Assembly (NCBI RefSeq): GCF_035222375.1
Contig: NC_085887.1
Coordinates: 3,757,501-3,821,500, forward strand
DNA: 64,000 nucleotides
Source of the DNA: Podospora pseudocomata
Lineage: Eukaryota; Ascomycota; Sordariomycetes; Sordariales; Podosporaceae
Reading direction: 5' to 3'
Position 1 is the stretch's first letter. Each line of letters starts with the position of its first letter. Both the position numbers and the translations under genes were made by a program. The notes beneath the pieces are model-generated. The model was given only the letters and a program-made list of their open reading frames with translations, did not search any database and was not told the DNA's origin. Of the stretch, positions 1 to 9,795 are shown one piece after another.

Positions 1-1140
1 CTCAGCATTAGCGATCTCGGCGAACTTCTGAACGCGCTGGCGGACGAAGTCGTGTTTCTGCTCAAGGTCTTTTATGAGTTGGTCAGAGGCCTGCTTTCCC
101 ATAATGCCGGCAACCAGCACCTGCCACTGAGCCTGCTTCGCAGCATCACTACCGTGGAATGGAGTGGCGAGAAACACGATGCCGACAGTGGAAATCAGGA
201 TATGTCTATAGGCGCTGCCTTCCTGGGCAGCTCGGTTAATCACCTGGGGAGGTTAACCGCTGCCCGCCGTATATGATCTAGGGACATACCTCGGCCAGAA
301 TAAGCCCTCCAAAACAAGAGGCGACGAAGATAATCGGTCGCGTTTGCGAACCACGGCCTTCGGCGATAAGACCGAGTAGCGTATCGGCATGGCCGAGCAG
401 CGTCTGCACGGGTGCATTTGCGAAGTAGTTTGCATTCCAGTCGTACGTATATATGCAGGCCTTTGGTAGGGCTGCCGGCAGCATGTCGGCGTCCGACAGC
501 CAGTTCACAACCCCATCCCCATTTCTTTTCTTAAACTCCCATGTCCGCGGCGACTCGGTGCCCAATCCGTGGATTGCGATAATACTGTCCGGTTAGACGT
601 GCCTCTATGCGTTCGACCGGGTGGAACTTACTCAATCGTCGGGTCGTCGGGAGCGTCGTCGACTGGGACGATCCGGCGGAGTCCCCTGCAAGCCTAAGGA
701 TGGAGTGCCGGTAGTTAGCTTCGGTCGCCGCTTCTTATATAGAGAGCGATCTCACCTCTGTCGTGGTCATCCTGGGAATATTTTGAAAAGCGGGGCTCGT
801 ATTGCGCACCAGGCTGGTAAGGGTCAGCTTCAATCGCGGCGGTGACTATGTTAAGGTCGCCGTAAGAACGAAAGTGATGGAGAGAGGAGTATTTAGACTT
901 AGCGAGACCTATAATGAGGCGCTGTTCGGCCTTTGTATGCGTGTCACACGTCAAACGACCAACCAACCACATCACGGCCCAACCGCTATCGAGAACCAAT
1001 GGTTGGAAGTAAGGCAGGCAATCAAGTGCCTCGCGGTTATCAAAAGAATAGTATTGGACACGGAGTATATCGAAGGACTTGGCAGCGGGCTGAGATCGTC
1101 TAATGCTTACCGCCCAAAGCGCCAGAAGCGCCATATCCAA
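1..1140 (-). CDS. NLR-like protein, N-terminal alpha/beta-hydrolase part (partial)
   Basis: This is the 5' part of a gene running off the left edge. Exons read as about 1140-756, 693-632, 584-290 and 222-1, with introns 694-755, 585-631 and 223-289, each having a GT donor, a CTAAC-type or similar branch and an AG acceptor. The joined protein contains IDIIAIHGLG, then PRTW, then VNWL, then a TYDWNANYF segment, then PIIFVASCFGG. After the next intron comes a GIVFLATPFHGSDAA block. These blocks are typical of the SesB/DUF676-like hydrolase domain that heads many fungal NLR (NACHT or NB-ARC plus repeats) proteins. The usual nucleophile elbow GHSxGG reads ASCFGG here. The nucleotide-binding and repeat domains would lie outside the window. 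The first exon is the weak part: an ATG at 1140 is in frame, but an acceptor-like TTACCAG at 814-820 could start a later exon at 813. Role in heterokaryon or non-self recognition is inferred from the family only. Confidence 0.68.
992..1090 (-). repeat. diverged inverted repeat, copy 1
   Basis: Read on the minus strand, this about 100-bp stretch aligns by eye with plus-strand 2118-2217. Shared pieces include CGCTGCCAAGTCC, CCAATA and ATAACCGCGA. At protein level both copies give an asparagine/arginine-rich NREA-D-LP-F core. It lies in the first exon of the NLR-like gene. Confidence 0.6.
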
Positions 1141-1659
1141 CTACTTTAAGCCATGGTCCCGACATTACCTCTGATGCGACGCACCTGGGCAAGTATTCAC
1201 AGCACCCATCAAAAATCGCGGACGATCAAACCGTCGTGTCGTGTCCTTGTCTCTCGACGCTCCAAGCGAGTCAAGACGAACGGCGGAGAAATCGAAACTG
1301 AGGGATAACGTATGGCAATAGGATTAAGCATCCCGCAGTCACGGCCGGCTAGTTTAGCTAACAGAGTGCGCATAGTGAGCCCCGTGTGTTTTCCGGCTCC
1401 GGAAAGCAGGCGACGTGCCGACTCGTCCCGTCCCGACAATTACCCTCCGTCGCCCCCGTCCGCGTTCCACATGGCTCCGCCACGTCCCCCGCCCAGGCCG
1501 GTACGCTAGCAGCACCACCGCAGTGCAAGTGTGCGTACTCTCTGACAATAGTATTTATAGTCAAAACAGAAGTGTTTGGGAAACGACAAGAGGAAATCAC
1601 CGCGGATGGCTTGCCGGCTGCTTATCGCTACCACGAGGCCCCTAGAAAGCGCGTCGTCG

Positions 1660-2040
1660 GTAACCCAGCTAACGATATACTGGCTTTCTTAAGGACGGAA
1701 CTGTCTCTCGGCGGTCTGGCCGACATGCTCAAGCATCTCTGGTTTACTGGCGCAGAGCCGCCTTGGGTTTCCTCTACACATACGTCTGTCTCATATCATG
1801 TGAGACCGACTTCCACATCGCCAACGAAACACGCCTCCTGCCTCGAAATGAAGACGACTCGCCAATCAAATGGGCAGACTGGAAGGCCTTGGCCAGGGAA
1901 CTCCTCCAAGTGCACGAACGCGACCCAGATGTGGTCCACCCACGCTTTCTGTGACAAGGGCTGTGATAGCAGAGCTTGGAACTCATGGTTCAATTCAGGC
2001 TAATAATCTTCAATGGCCTCGAAGAGCGTGAAGAGGAAGA
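1660..2040 (+). pseudogene. DUF6601-type protein relic, internally deleted
   Basis: Two adjacent segments in different frames resemble one fungal protein family (DUF6601). Positions 1662-1762 read NDILAFLRTELSLGGL then KHLWFTG, the N-terminal block. Positions 1766-1952 read GFLYTYVCLISCETDFHIA then a KWADWKALARELL block and VHPRF, which in the family lies many residues further on. The middle, which should hold the ERADLHL-like and KPLP-like blocks, is missing, and the junction shifts frame at about 1762. A TGA follows the last block at 1952-1954. The family is conserved in filamentous fungi and has no known function. Not likely to be expressed as a protein. Confidence 0.6.
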
Positions 2041-2117
2041 AGAAGGTCTAGGAATACAAACAGATCTCAAAGACGCTTATTTATCCATCGTCAGGTGGTT
2101 CGTGCCCAGTGGCCTCA

Positions 2118-2217
2118 GGCCGCTGCCAAGTCCCTCAATATCTCAGGTTGACCAATATCATCTTCTTAATAACCGCGAAGCCTGTGATTATCTGCCTCAC
2201 TTTGACCACTGGCTCAC
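2118..2217 (+). repeat. diverged inverted repeat, copy 2
   Basis: Plus-strand partner of the minus-strand segment 992-1090. It lies directly downstream of the DUF6601-type relic and encodes a similar NNREA-D-LPHF peptide in an open frame (1976-2287). Confidence 0.6.
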
Positions 2218-2287
2218 AGCGTGCAGTTATATGACGAACCCCTGTACAGAACCTCTGAAAGGGATACTGGTTGAAGGTAACTTCTGA

Positions 2288-3141
2288 CAATTGGTTCGGT
2301 GCAGCTAAACAGTGCACAACAAGATGTCTCAATGTAAACACAAGATACCGTGAATACAATCTGTGATTGCATACTGCGGAACTGTCTATCTACACCAGCC
2401 AGTTTCTCCGTATATATAGACCTCCCCTGAGCCGTGCTCAGTCTGATCAGTACCCTGATCACACTGATCAGTATTCCTGTACTGTGATTGGCTCTCCTAG
2501 GTGTTTGTGTGCTAATGATTGGTCTGTGGTGCGCCCCGCGCCCCACCAAGTGTCAAGCCGCGACATCAGCCCCCATTCCCAACTTGAGCTGTAATAGTCC
2601 ACTGCATGATGTTAAACGCCAGCTTAAATGGGGCCTCGGGGCAAGGGAAAACATTTGATCATCCGCTACTCGATATCTCAATGCCGAAGCACTAAGCGTT
2701 GTTGCTGCACCTTACAAGCCCACTCTTGTAGTCGGTAAGCCCGGTAGCCGCGAATGTTTCAGCATCTCGGCGAACATCCGTCGAGAAAACACCAAAGATT
2801 GACCGATTGGAGCGCTTCGTGAGCAATCTTTACACGCGCTTCTATGCACCCCACATTACCAACGTAACATTGGCGTTGCAACGACTACCTTGCCCTGGCC
2901 TGACGTTGGCAAGCTCCGGCTTGGCACTACCTTGACCTTGATATCTTTGCCTAATCCATCACGGCAAACGAGCCGCAATGCTCCGTTCGGAAATTCAGTT
3001 CAAGCGAAAAGGCCATGGTATGACAGAGGGAAAGGGGAGGGAGAGATAAAAGGAGGAGACAGTCGCCCTCCGGACCATCAGCATGTCTGGTTCTGACGAG
3101 TTCTCTTCTCCGGCAAACCAACCCCGTTCGCATCAGTCAAC
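2288..3141. other. intergenic, feruloyl esterase promoter side
   Basis: No convincing gene was seen. The last 150 bp are purine-rich (GGGAAAGGGGAGGGAGAGATAAAAGG-like text near 3029-3058) and carry a TATA-like GATAAAAGG before the esterase start, so this end is probably its promoter and 5' UTR. Confidence 0.5.
2444..2470. other. three closely spaced TGATCA palindromes
   Basis: TGATCA occurs at 2444-2449, 2456-2461 and 2465-2470, all within 27 bp. It could be a protein-binding array or a chance cluster in decayed DNA. No gene start lies nearby; the next one is at 3142. Confidence 0.5.
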
Positions 3142-4230
3142 ATGATCACCATCGGCACCCTCGCTCTCGCCCTCCTCACCGCCACCCAGGCGGTCGAGGC
3201 CCAGTCCTCCGGCTGCGGCAAGGCGCCCCCGTCCTCGGGCACCAAGACCATGACCGTCAACGGCAGGCAGAGACAGTACATCCTCCAGCTGCCCAACAAC
3301 TACGACCGCAACAAGCAGCACCGTGTCGTCATTGGATACCACTGGCGTGATGGCTCCATGAACGATGTTGCCAGCGGTGGCTTCTACGGTCTTCGTCAGT
3401 TGGCCGGTGACAGCACCATCTTTGTTGCCCCCAACGGCTTGAACGCCGGTTGGGCCAACAACGGTGGCGAGGATATCACCTTCACCGACCAGATTGTTAC
3501 TATGCTCAAGAACGACCTCTGCGTTAACGAGGGCGAGTTCTTTGCTACCGGCTGGAGTTACGGCGGTGCCATGAGTCATAGCGCTGCCTGCTCTCGTCCT
3601 GGTACGTATCCTCGCCTCCATGACGAAGCCATAACCCAAAATTCGTCTTGCTAACTTGATACCTCACCAGACGTCTTCAAGGCCGTAGCCGTCATTGCCG
3701 GCGCCCAGCTCTCGGGCTGCAGCGGCGGCAACTCCCCCGTCGCCTACCTCGGTATGCACGGCGCCGCCGACAACGTCCTCCCCATCTCCATGGGCCGTCA
3801 GCTCCGCGACAAGTGGCTCCAGACCAACGGCTGCACCTCCAAGAACGCCCCCGAGCCCTCGTCCGGCCAGCAGAACCACATCAAGACCGAGTACTCGTGC
3901 ACTCGCGCCGCCGTCACCTGGATTGCCAACGGCGGCGGCCACGTCCCCGACCCGAGCGGCAGCAACGGCGTCAAGTTCGCCCCCGGCGAGACCTGGTCCT
4001 TCTTCAACGCTGCCGTCGGTGGTGGTGGTGGCAACCCCAACCCCCAGCCCCAGCCTACTACCGCCCCTACTAATCCCCAGCCTACCCAGCCTACTAACCC
4101 TGGCAACCCTGGTGGAAACTGTGCGCCGAGATGGGCGCAGTGTGGTGGTCAGGGATGGAACGGCCCTACTTGCTGCGAGAGCGGGAGCACTTGCCGTGCT
4201 TCTAACCAGTGGTACTCTCAGTGCCTTTGA
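3142..4230 (+). CDS. secreted feruloyl esterase (CE1, type B) with C-terminal CBM1
   Basis: Two exons, 3142-3601 and 3671-4230, give 339 residues. The intron 3602-3670 has a GTACGT donor, a CTAAC branch and a CACCAG acceptor. Residues 1-20 form a signal peptide. The catalytic domain has the nucleophile elbow GWSYGG (Ser139). The expected acid and base are Asp187 in GAADNVLP and His244 in GGGHVPDP, assigned by position in the fold. A Pro/Thr/Asn linker at about 270-303 leads to a fungal cellulose-binding module (CBM1) with the CGGQGW and GPTCC signatures at the C-terminus. The family releases ferulic acid from arabinoxylan in plant cell walls, and CBM1 would hold it on cellulose. Length and domain order match fungal FaeB-type enzymes. 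Acetylxylan esterase activity is the main alternative within CE1. Confidence 0.93.
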
Positions 4231-4556
4231 GTTTCGGGGGTAGTGCGGTGGAGCATGTCTTGATGGGTCTAGTAATCATAGTTTCATTCAATAACAATGG
4301 AAAATACCAGACGCCTCAAGATCACCCATTCAACTTTGCCCGAGTGTGTAGTACTTGTTGTTTAAATATCGAAGAGAGTAAGGTAGTCCTGGGCGGATAT
4401 GCAGGATTTCGGGTGGAAGTATGGGCAAAATTATTATGTCGAGTTCTAAGAATAGGGGGTACCAATTATGAAGCGAAATTCTCGTCAGAAATAAACATTA
4501 AAAGTTGACCGTCTCAATGACTGGATCTGCCATAGCCTTGATAAGGTGAGAAAGGT
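4231..4556. other. intergenic between convergent genes
   Basis: Holds the 3' ends of the esterase and of the minus-strand membrane-protein gene. Nothing else was recognised. Confidence 0.5.
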
Positions 4557-6017
4557 TTAAACAGCCCTGATACCACCATCCGCATGACCCTGATCCGTAT
4601 CCTGTCGCCGCGGAGAAGCAGGCGATTGCTGACCTGGACTCATCGTCGGCCCGATGATCACAGTCCCAGAACCTACCACAGGTCCAAGAACTGCATTTAG
4701 GTTTCCCAAGACCGGCCCCCGCGTGGCAGCTGTTGTCCCGCTGTTCATCGAATGCCCATCACTGACACTTGAGGAAGGAGGGCCGGGATAAACTGGCAAA
4801 GGTGTGTCATCCTGCTCCACCTGCTCTCTCGCGCGAGTTCCCCCATTAGCGCTAGCCCTACCACCACCACTACCTCCTCCATTGCCGCCTCCATTATCTC
4901 CTCCAGCATTTCCCATCTCAATTCTTTCCTCCACACTAACCGGCTTTTTAGGCCCCAGCCAGCGCTCAGGATACTTGTGTCGAAACCCCCACAGAAGCCA
5001 TAGCTTAATCTTCAACCAAAACGACATCTCCTTCCACTGCTTGCTCAGTTCCTCCTGGTCCTCGGCGTTCCTCCCGACTTCGTATTTGGTGACAAAGATC
5101 ATGAGCAACGTCGTAATAAACCACCAGCATACCGTGCCGCACCGAAGAGCCCACCGGCCCAACATCAACCTCCTGAACCAGAAAATATTTTCAATAAAGC
5201 CGAGAACAAAGAGGGCTCCGACGATGGTAATCATGACGGCGGTCCCTTCTTCGATTTTGCTGCAGCGTCCGAAAGCCTGATGTGGACAATTTTTGATCCG
5301 CGGATCCTCTTCGCCTGGCAGGTAACATTGTTTAAGGTAGTACTCGATGCCCCATGCATACGAATCTCTCAGTGCCTCGATGGGCGCTGGCGCAATGTCG
5401 GTTGGTTGTACGTGTAACGTCGCAGATGTGTAGTAGGAGGTTTCGGTGAGTGTCACATAGTTGTCGGCGGACAAAGCCCAAGTAGTTCTTGTGGATGTAA
5501 CAATAGTAGGTTCTTCGGCGCTGGCCTTCGGGCCCAGAATAGTGGTGAGCTCTCTTGGAAGTCGTCCAAACTCCTCGAGGTTGATCGCTGTCGTGTATTC
5601 CAAGGGGGTTGGACAGGTGGTCGGGGCGGTGTATGTCAGGTTGACAAGCCATTTTGTCGTTCCCTCCGCCGTGTGGGTGTAATAGTAGTCGAAGGAGCCC
5701 GCCTCCAGCTCGGAGGGGGGGAGCGCGCCAGCAGGATAATAAACCTCGAGTACCTCCAAATCCCACCCGTTGTAAGTCTCAGTCGAGGTTTTTATCGGTG
5801 TTGCGTCGGGTGGCTGGGTTGTATGTGTGGCCAACCAAGGATATCCAAGTCGCGTTGTGGTGCATGGTTGATTCGTTGCACCAGACTCGTCGCACCCAGA
5901 AGGCAAGGCAACTGGGTTTAGGACATATATTTGTGTGGCAGTCCAGAACCTCGCCGCTGCTATTGGGTACAGGCTGGCTGTTACCACCAACCTGGCTAAA
6001 AGGCCTATCCGTGCCAT
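4557..6017 (-). CDS. two-TM membrane protein of unknown function
   Basis: One uninterrupted exon, 486 residues, read on the minus strand from the ATG at 6017 (context CACCATGGC). Residues 1-22 look like a signal peptide. Residues 23-255 form a Cys/Thr/Tyr-rich, probably extracellular or lumenal domain with an N-glycosylation site (NLT near 126). Two membrane segments follow at about 259-280 and 293-311. The cytosolic part has a basic amphipathic stretch (about 325-360) with a WGFRHKYPERWLGPKKP element, then a Gly/Asn-rich run (about 370-395) and a Pro/Ser/Gly-rich tail. This layout is common among poorly studied fungal plasma-membrane proteins; I do not recognise a named family. Base composition is like that of the sound genes around it and there are no frame breaks, so it is probably functional. 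Confidence 0.82.
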   Translation of the reverse strand: MARIGLLARLVVTASLYPIAAARFWTATQIYVLNPVALPSGCDESGATNQPCTTTRLGYPWLATHTTQPPDATPIKTSTETYNGWDLEVLEVYYPAGALPPSELEAGSFDYYYTHTAEGTTKWLVNLTYTAPTTCPTPLEYTTAINLEEFGRLPRELTTILGPKASAEEPTIVTSTRTTWALSADNYVTLTETSYYTSATLHVQPTDIAPAPIEALRDSYAWGIEYYLKQCYLPGEEDPRIKNCPHQAFGRCSKIEEGTAVMITIVGALFVLGFIENIFWFRRLMLGRWALRCGTVCWWFITTLLMIFVTKYEVGRNAEDQEELSKQWKEMSFWLKIKLWLLWGFRHKYPERWLGPKKPVSVEERIEMGNAGGDNGGGNGGGSGGGRASANGGTRAREQVEQDDTPLPVYPGPPSSSVSDGHSMNSGTTAATRGPVLGNLNAVLGPVVGSGTVIIGPTMSPGQQSPASPRRQDTDQGHADGGIRAV

Positions 6018-6608
6018 GGTGAAATGTTACTGGTCGAAGCACTGACACCAAAAGTGAAGGGTCACGATCAAGGGTGGCCCTCTGGCGCATTTAAGACGAA
6101 CACCTCAGGCGTCCTGAGTCAAGCAAGCCCAACCAACACTGTCAGCTCAGCCCTCTTATTATTGGACCTCGGCAAGGCGAATATCAAGGGTTGGTTCTCG
6201 GCACAAAGCTTGGTGGCTTCACGGGAGAAGCGAAATGAGGGAGCCAACTTGACACTAACAGAGCGTCAGCTATTTTACATGGAGACGCGATAGTATTGAC
6301 ACTGCCAAGCTAGCCCCGCCAAAGTAGGTTAGCATGAAGGCTTTCTTTTCGCTCTCGATCCAATGAACAAATTGCATATGCCCTGCACGGTTCTTATGTT
6401 TTCCATGGCGCGGGAACATGCTGGCATGCTGCGCCACAGATAAAGTTGACTTCAAACCTAACCCTGATTATGACAATTACCCCTGAACCCCTTAATGGAA
6501 GACGCAGGACATAGCAATGAGCTTGAACACAAACAATAGTAGTGCTCATCTACAATCTCTCACACTATGTACCATCTCACCGGATTTGCCGCTGACGAAC
6601 GACACTTT
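6018..6608. other. intergenic
   Basis: Probable promoter of the minus-strand membrane-protein gene (nearest 200 bp) and the 3' flank of the AAA-ATPase relic. No further gene was seen. Confidence 0.45.
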
Positions 6609-8690
6609 CTATCCGATCAAAGGCCTACTCTTGTTCTCGATGAAGTCGGCACGCCATGATGTAGACAGGCTTGCTTCGGGATTCGTAAACTTCTGGACGA
6701 GAGCCTTGATCATTTGCTTTCGTGGTGCTGGCATGACCAAGGTATCGATGGCATTGGGGTTTATGTTAGGCTCAAAGCAATAAGCCACGTCAAGGGCTTC
6801 TGTTGCAATTCATTATTCATCAGCAAGTGCTCTGGGGAGGCATTAACACCGTTGAAGACATACCCCAGGTTCTGGACTTCAGCACAATGCCGTACAAAAG
6901 CGAGTCGCACAGCAGGTATCTGTGGTTGGGATCGTGGTCTCCAGATCCCAAACTGAGATCCTGAACACGAGTGGGGTCTAGCAAATCGTACGACGCATAA
7001 GTGAAATTTGGCGGAGGATGAGCTCGTCTTCCGTAACTGGTTAAGAGCATGTTAGACGAGAGGTTTCTCACAGGTCAGATGGGTGGGCGTGGGTAACAAG
7101 GTAGTCTTACCATTCTTCACAGCCACACATTGCCAGATTGTGTCCGATGTCGTTCGTATCGCAAATCTCGGGTGCCGCCGTAGGCCATTGAGCGTAGTAA
7201 GCTGAGGAATCTACATATACCCTGCCGTTGAGCTAGGTGATGGTGGCAGTTCAATGAGCAATGCACTGAAACAGCTGGAATAAATCCTGGTATATACTCA
7301 CTGGCCCTGGGTTGGTGGCTTCGCGTAAAGGCCCTCGACGCAACCCTTCGATCAAGGCGCTCTCCCATGGTTGCGGCTCGTCGCGATTCGAGTCCGTTGT
7401 TTTGGTCTGGAGTCTAGCTTCCAGCGAGCGTTGGTCAAACAGCTCGCCATGGTAACGCATCTGCTTGCCAAGCAAAAGGTTGTACCACTTTCTACCGTTC
7501 TCTTCCAACTGTCTTTTGGTCTTGCCGCCATCAGTTTTGTCACGATACTTACAAGGAAACACTTTCAAGGAAGTAACTGCACGTTCCCCCCCAAACGGGG
7601 GAAGAACAACCTCAGTCGAAGTTCTGCCGACGAACCGCCCGTCGTATCTCAAAGACCACAGCTTGATTTTGTAGGGTTCAAGGCGTTGCTTCACGTCGGA
7701 AAGTATGGCAGGGTCTGATACCACCGACTGTACCACATAGGCCGCGAGGTTACCTCGAAACTCGAGGTAGACAGTAGCGCCAGGCTTGAACAAAAGCCAG
7801 AGGATCTGGAAGGTGCAGAGATCTTTGAGATGCAGGATGCGTTCAGCATCTATCTTGTCCTTGTAAACATTGGTGTGGAGATAGTCGAGGAGTAGTCTGA
7901 GATGTTCTGTGGTCTTGGGGTCCAACGCGCTATCCTGTGGACCCAATCTGGGGGTAGTAGCGGACAACCGTGCGAATAGCGTTGACGAGAGCTTGCGATT
8001 CGATTATGATCTTTGTCACATGCACATCCACAGTGATGGACGCGTCACTCAGGATACCGGATACCCTGTCGAGTCTCGATTCATCTGAGAGGTACCTGAA
8101 GGCCTCTGGTGAGTGAAAAGTCTTCAGCACGGTCACCACGCCAAATACCGAGGCTTTGAACTTCAGGACAGCGTGGCGGGCGACATCGAGGTCAAAGGTG
8201 GTGGGATGGGGCTGTGTGCCGATATCTCCTCCTTCTCTGTCGAGGTATTGCACCGAGTATGCCACCATCGGTTGCTTGTTCCCATCCGTTTTCTCCTCTG
8301 GAGGCGGAATGTGGTCGAAACCTTTGCGTCGATAGATATCCATGCAATCGATGTAACGACAATCTGGGTTGTACTTTTTGTTTTCCGGAGGCTCCTGGTC
8401 GTCGATGGGCTTTCTGTTGTTGTCCTCGTCGCCTTCTCGTTTTTTATTCTCCCAAAGATTTATGCGACATACGGGGCACCGTTCTATCCCGAAGTCCATC
8501 AAACTCGCATAGTTTCGCCCGTTAGCTGCACAGCACATCGGGACCGAGGAGCTCCATTTTTGCTCTTGCTCCCTCGACGCCTCTCGAGCCTTTTCCTCGG
8601 GTTGGTCGTTGGGGATCTTGTCGTCTTTTACACCGTCCGCTAGAAGCTTATCCCTTTCCTTATATAAAGAGGGTTCGGGAGTAGCTTATA
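6609..8690 (-). pseudogene. DUF7025-type AAA-ATPase relic, truncated before Walker A
   Basis: Read on the minus strand, this matches the non-catalytic N-terminal part of a large fungal AAA-ATPase family (DUF7025 followed by AAA). Blocks in order are ALVNAIRTVVRYYPQ (about 7950-7995), LCTFQILWLLFKPG, LWSLRYDGRFVGR, TSLKVFPCKYRD and RYHGELF. Next are a VDSSAYYA-like piece near 7190, a YLLCDSLLYGIVLKSRTW block near 6880-6935 and a DTLVMPAPRKQMIKALVQKFT block near 6660-6745. Introns are still visible, for example GTAAGA...AACCAG at about 7037-7110. The frame breaks at about 7930 and about 6770, the phase does not fit at the intron near 7250, and a TAG at 6609-6611 ends the text where the Walker A loop should begin. 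There is no upstream start after the in-frame TAA near 8690. It could not make a working ATPase. Confidence 0.72.
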
Positions 8691-9795
8691 GCATTGTTGT
8701 TTTATCCGTAGATAGCCTAAAATTTCTACGCGAGGTCTATTGTTTAATTAATGAAGTAGTAGTATACTACAAATAAGCTATCGGAATAATTATCTTAGTA
8801 CGTTAGGTATATATAAAAGTCTATCAAATTAACCAAGGACCAAGGGCGGAAATATACACACACGTTATTAAGAACTCTCCGACAGATTTATAGTGGTAAA
8901 AGAGCATGCTGTGACGAACCCCTGTTCTTTCACGACAAAAGCCAAGACAGGATCAGTCCCTACAAGGAAACTAACCAGGGACCTCTTGTGTTAGGTTTAC
9001 TGTAAATAATGGCTTGGTCTAAAAAGCTATAGTACCTACTAATTGAAAGCTTGAGCAACAAAGACTAGGACCGAAATACTGTACGGAAAACATATAAATA
9101 TAAGGGAAGGTAGCTAGCTGTCACTGCTAAATCTTCATCATTACCAATGAATTCGTGATCAGCAATGGGCTTTCTCCATGTCTTAGTTGCTCGACAGGCA
9201 ACGAGGTTTCTGGGTCCGTCATGCTCTCTTAACTTAAATGTGTCTGGTAACTCTCATGCACGCCCAACCAGATCACGAAGCTACCGGAAAGCCAAGTGAA
9301 GGTTTGCCTAGTGCAATACTCGCGGGATTCTGAGGCCACATGGCTTCGTAATGTGTCGTTATTAATCGTAGAGTTTACTGGATATAGATGAGGTGGAAAT
9401 TCACTAGTTGCAACCATAATGATGTTTGGACCCTGAGCTTGATGTGACAGAGTAAAATTTCAATTGGTCAATGTGATGGGACATGGACGGACGACTTGTG
9501 AGGCACATCAAGATTTTCAGGATGTTTATTGGTAACTCGAGAAAATCTTCACCCAATAGTTTGAAACAAAAACGTTAAAAAATGCTGTCAAACCTTGAAC
9601 AACTTGGAATCCTTCAAAAACACCCTGTCAGGGAAAGAAAAAAAAAAGGGCCAAAGCCCCTAAGCCAGAGCTCAATCGTAGCAAAACAGCAAAGTGAGGT
9701 TGTAATGTATAATATGCCAGAAAGAGTAAACGCAAAGAATGCATTCAACATGTTATCCAAGGTGTGTGTTCAGGACTCCAAAAGCCATCGGGCCT
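8691..9795. other. AT-rich, RIP-like tract and spacer
   Basis: Positions 8700-8880 and parts of 8990-9130 are rich in TpA and A/T runs (TATATAAAAG, TTTAATTAATG), in contrast to the GC-rich genes around. This is the look of RIP-mutated DNA, and it sits exactly where the AAA-ATPase relic loses its start. The rest (9130-9795) holds no supported gene. Confidence 0.5.

Noticed and set aside
8113-8643. Plus-strand 176-codon open frame
   Set aside because: Antisense to the AAA-ATPase relic, whose minus frame shows the family blocks.
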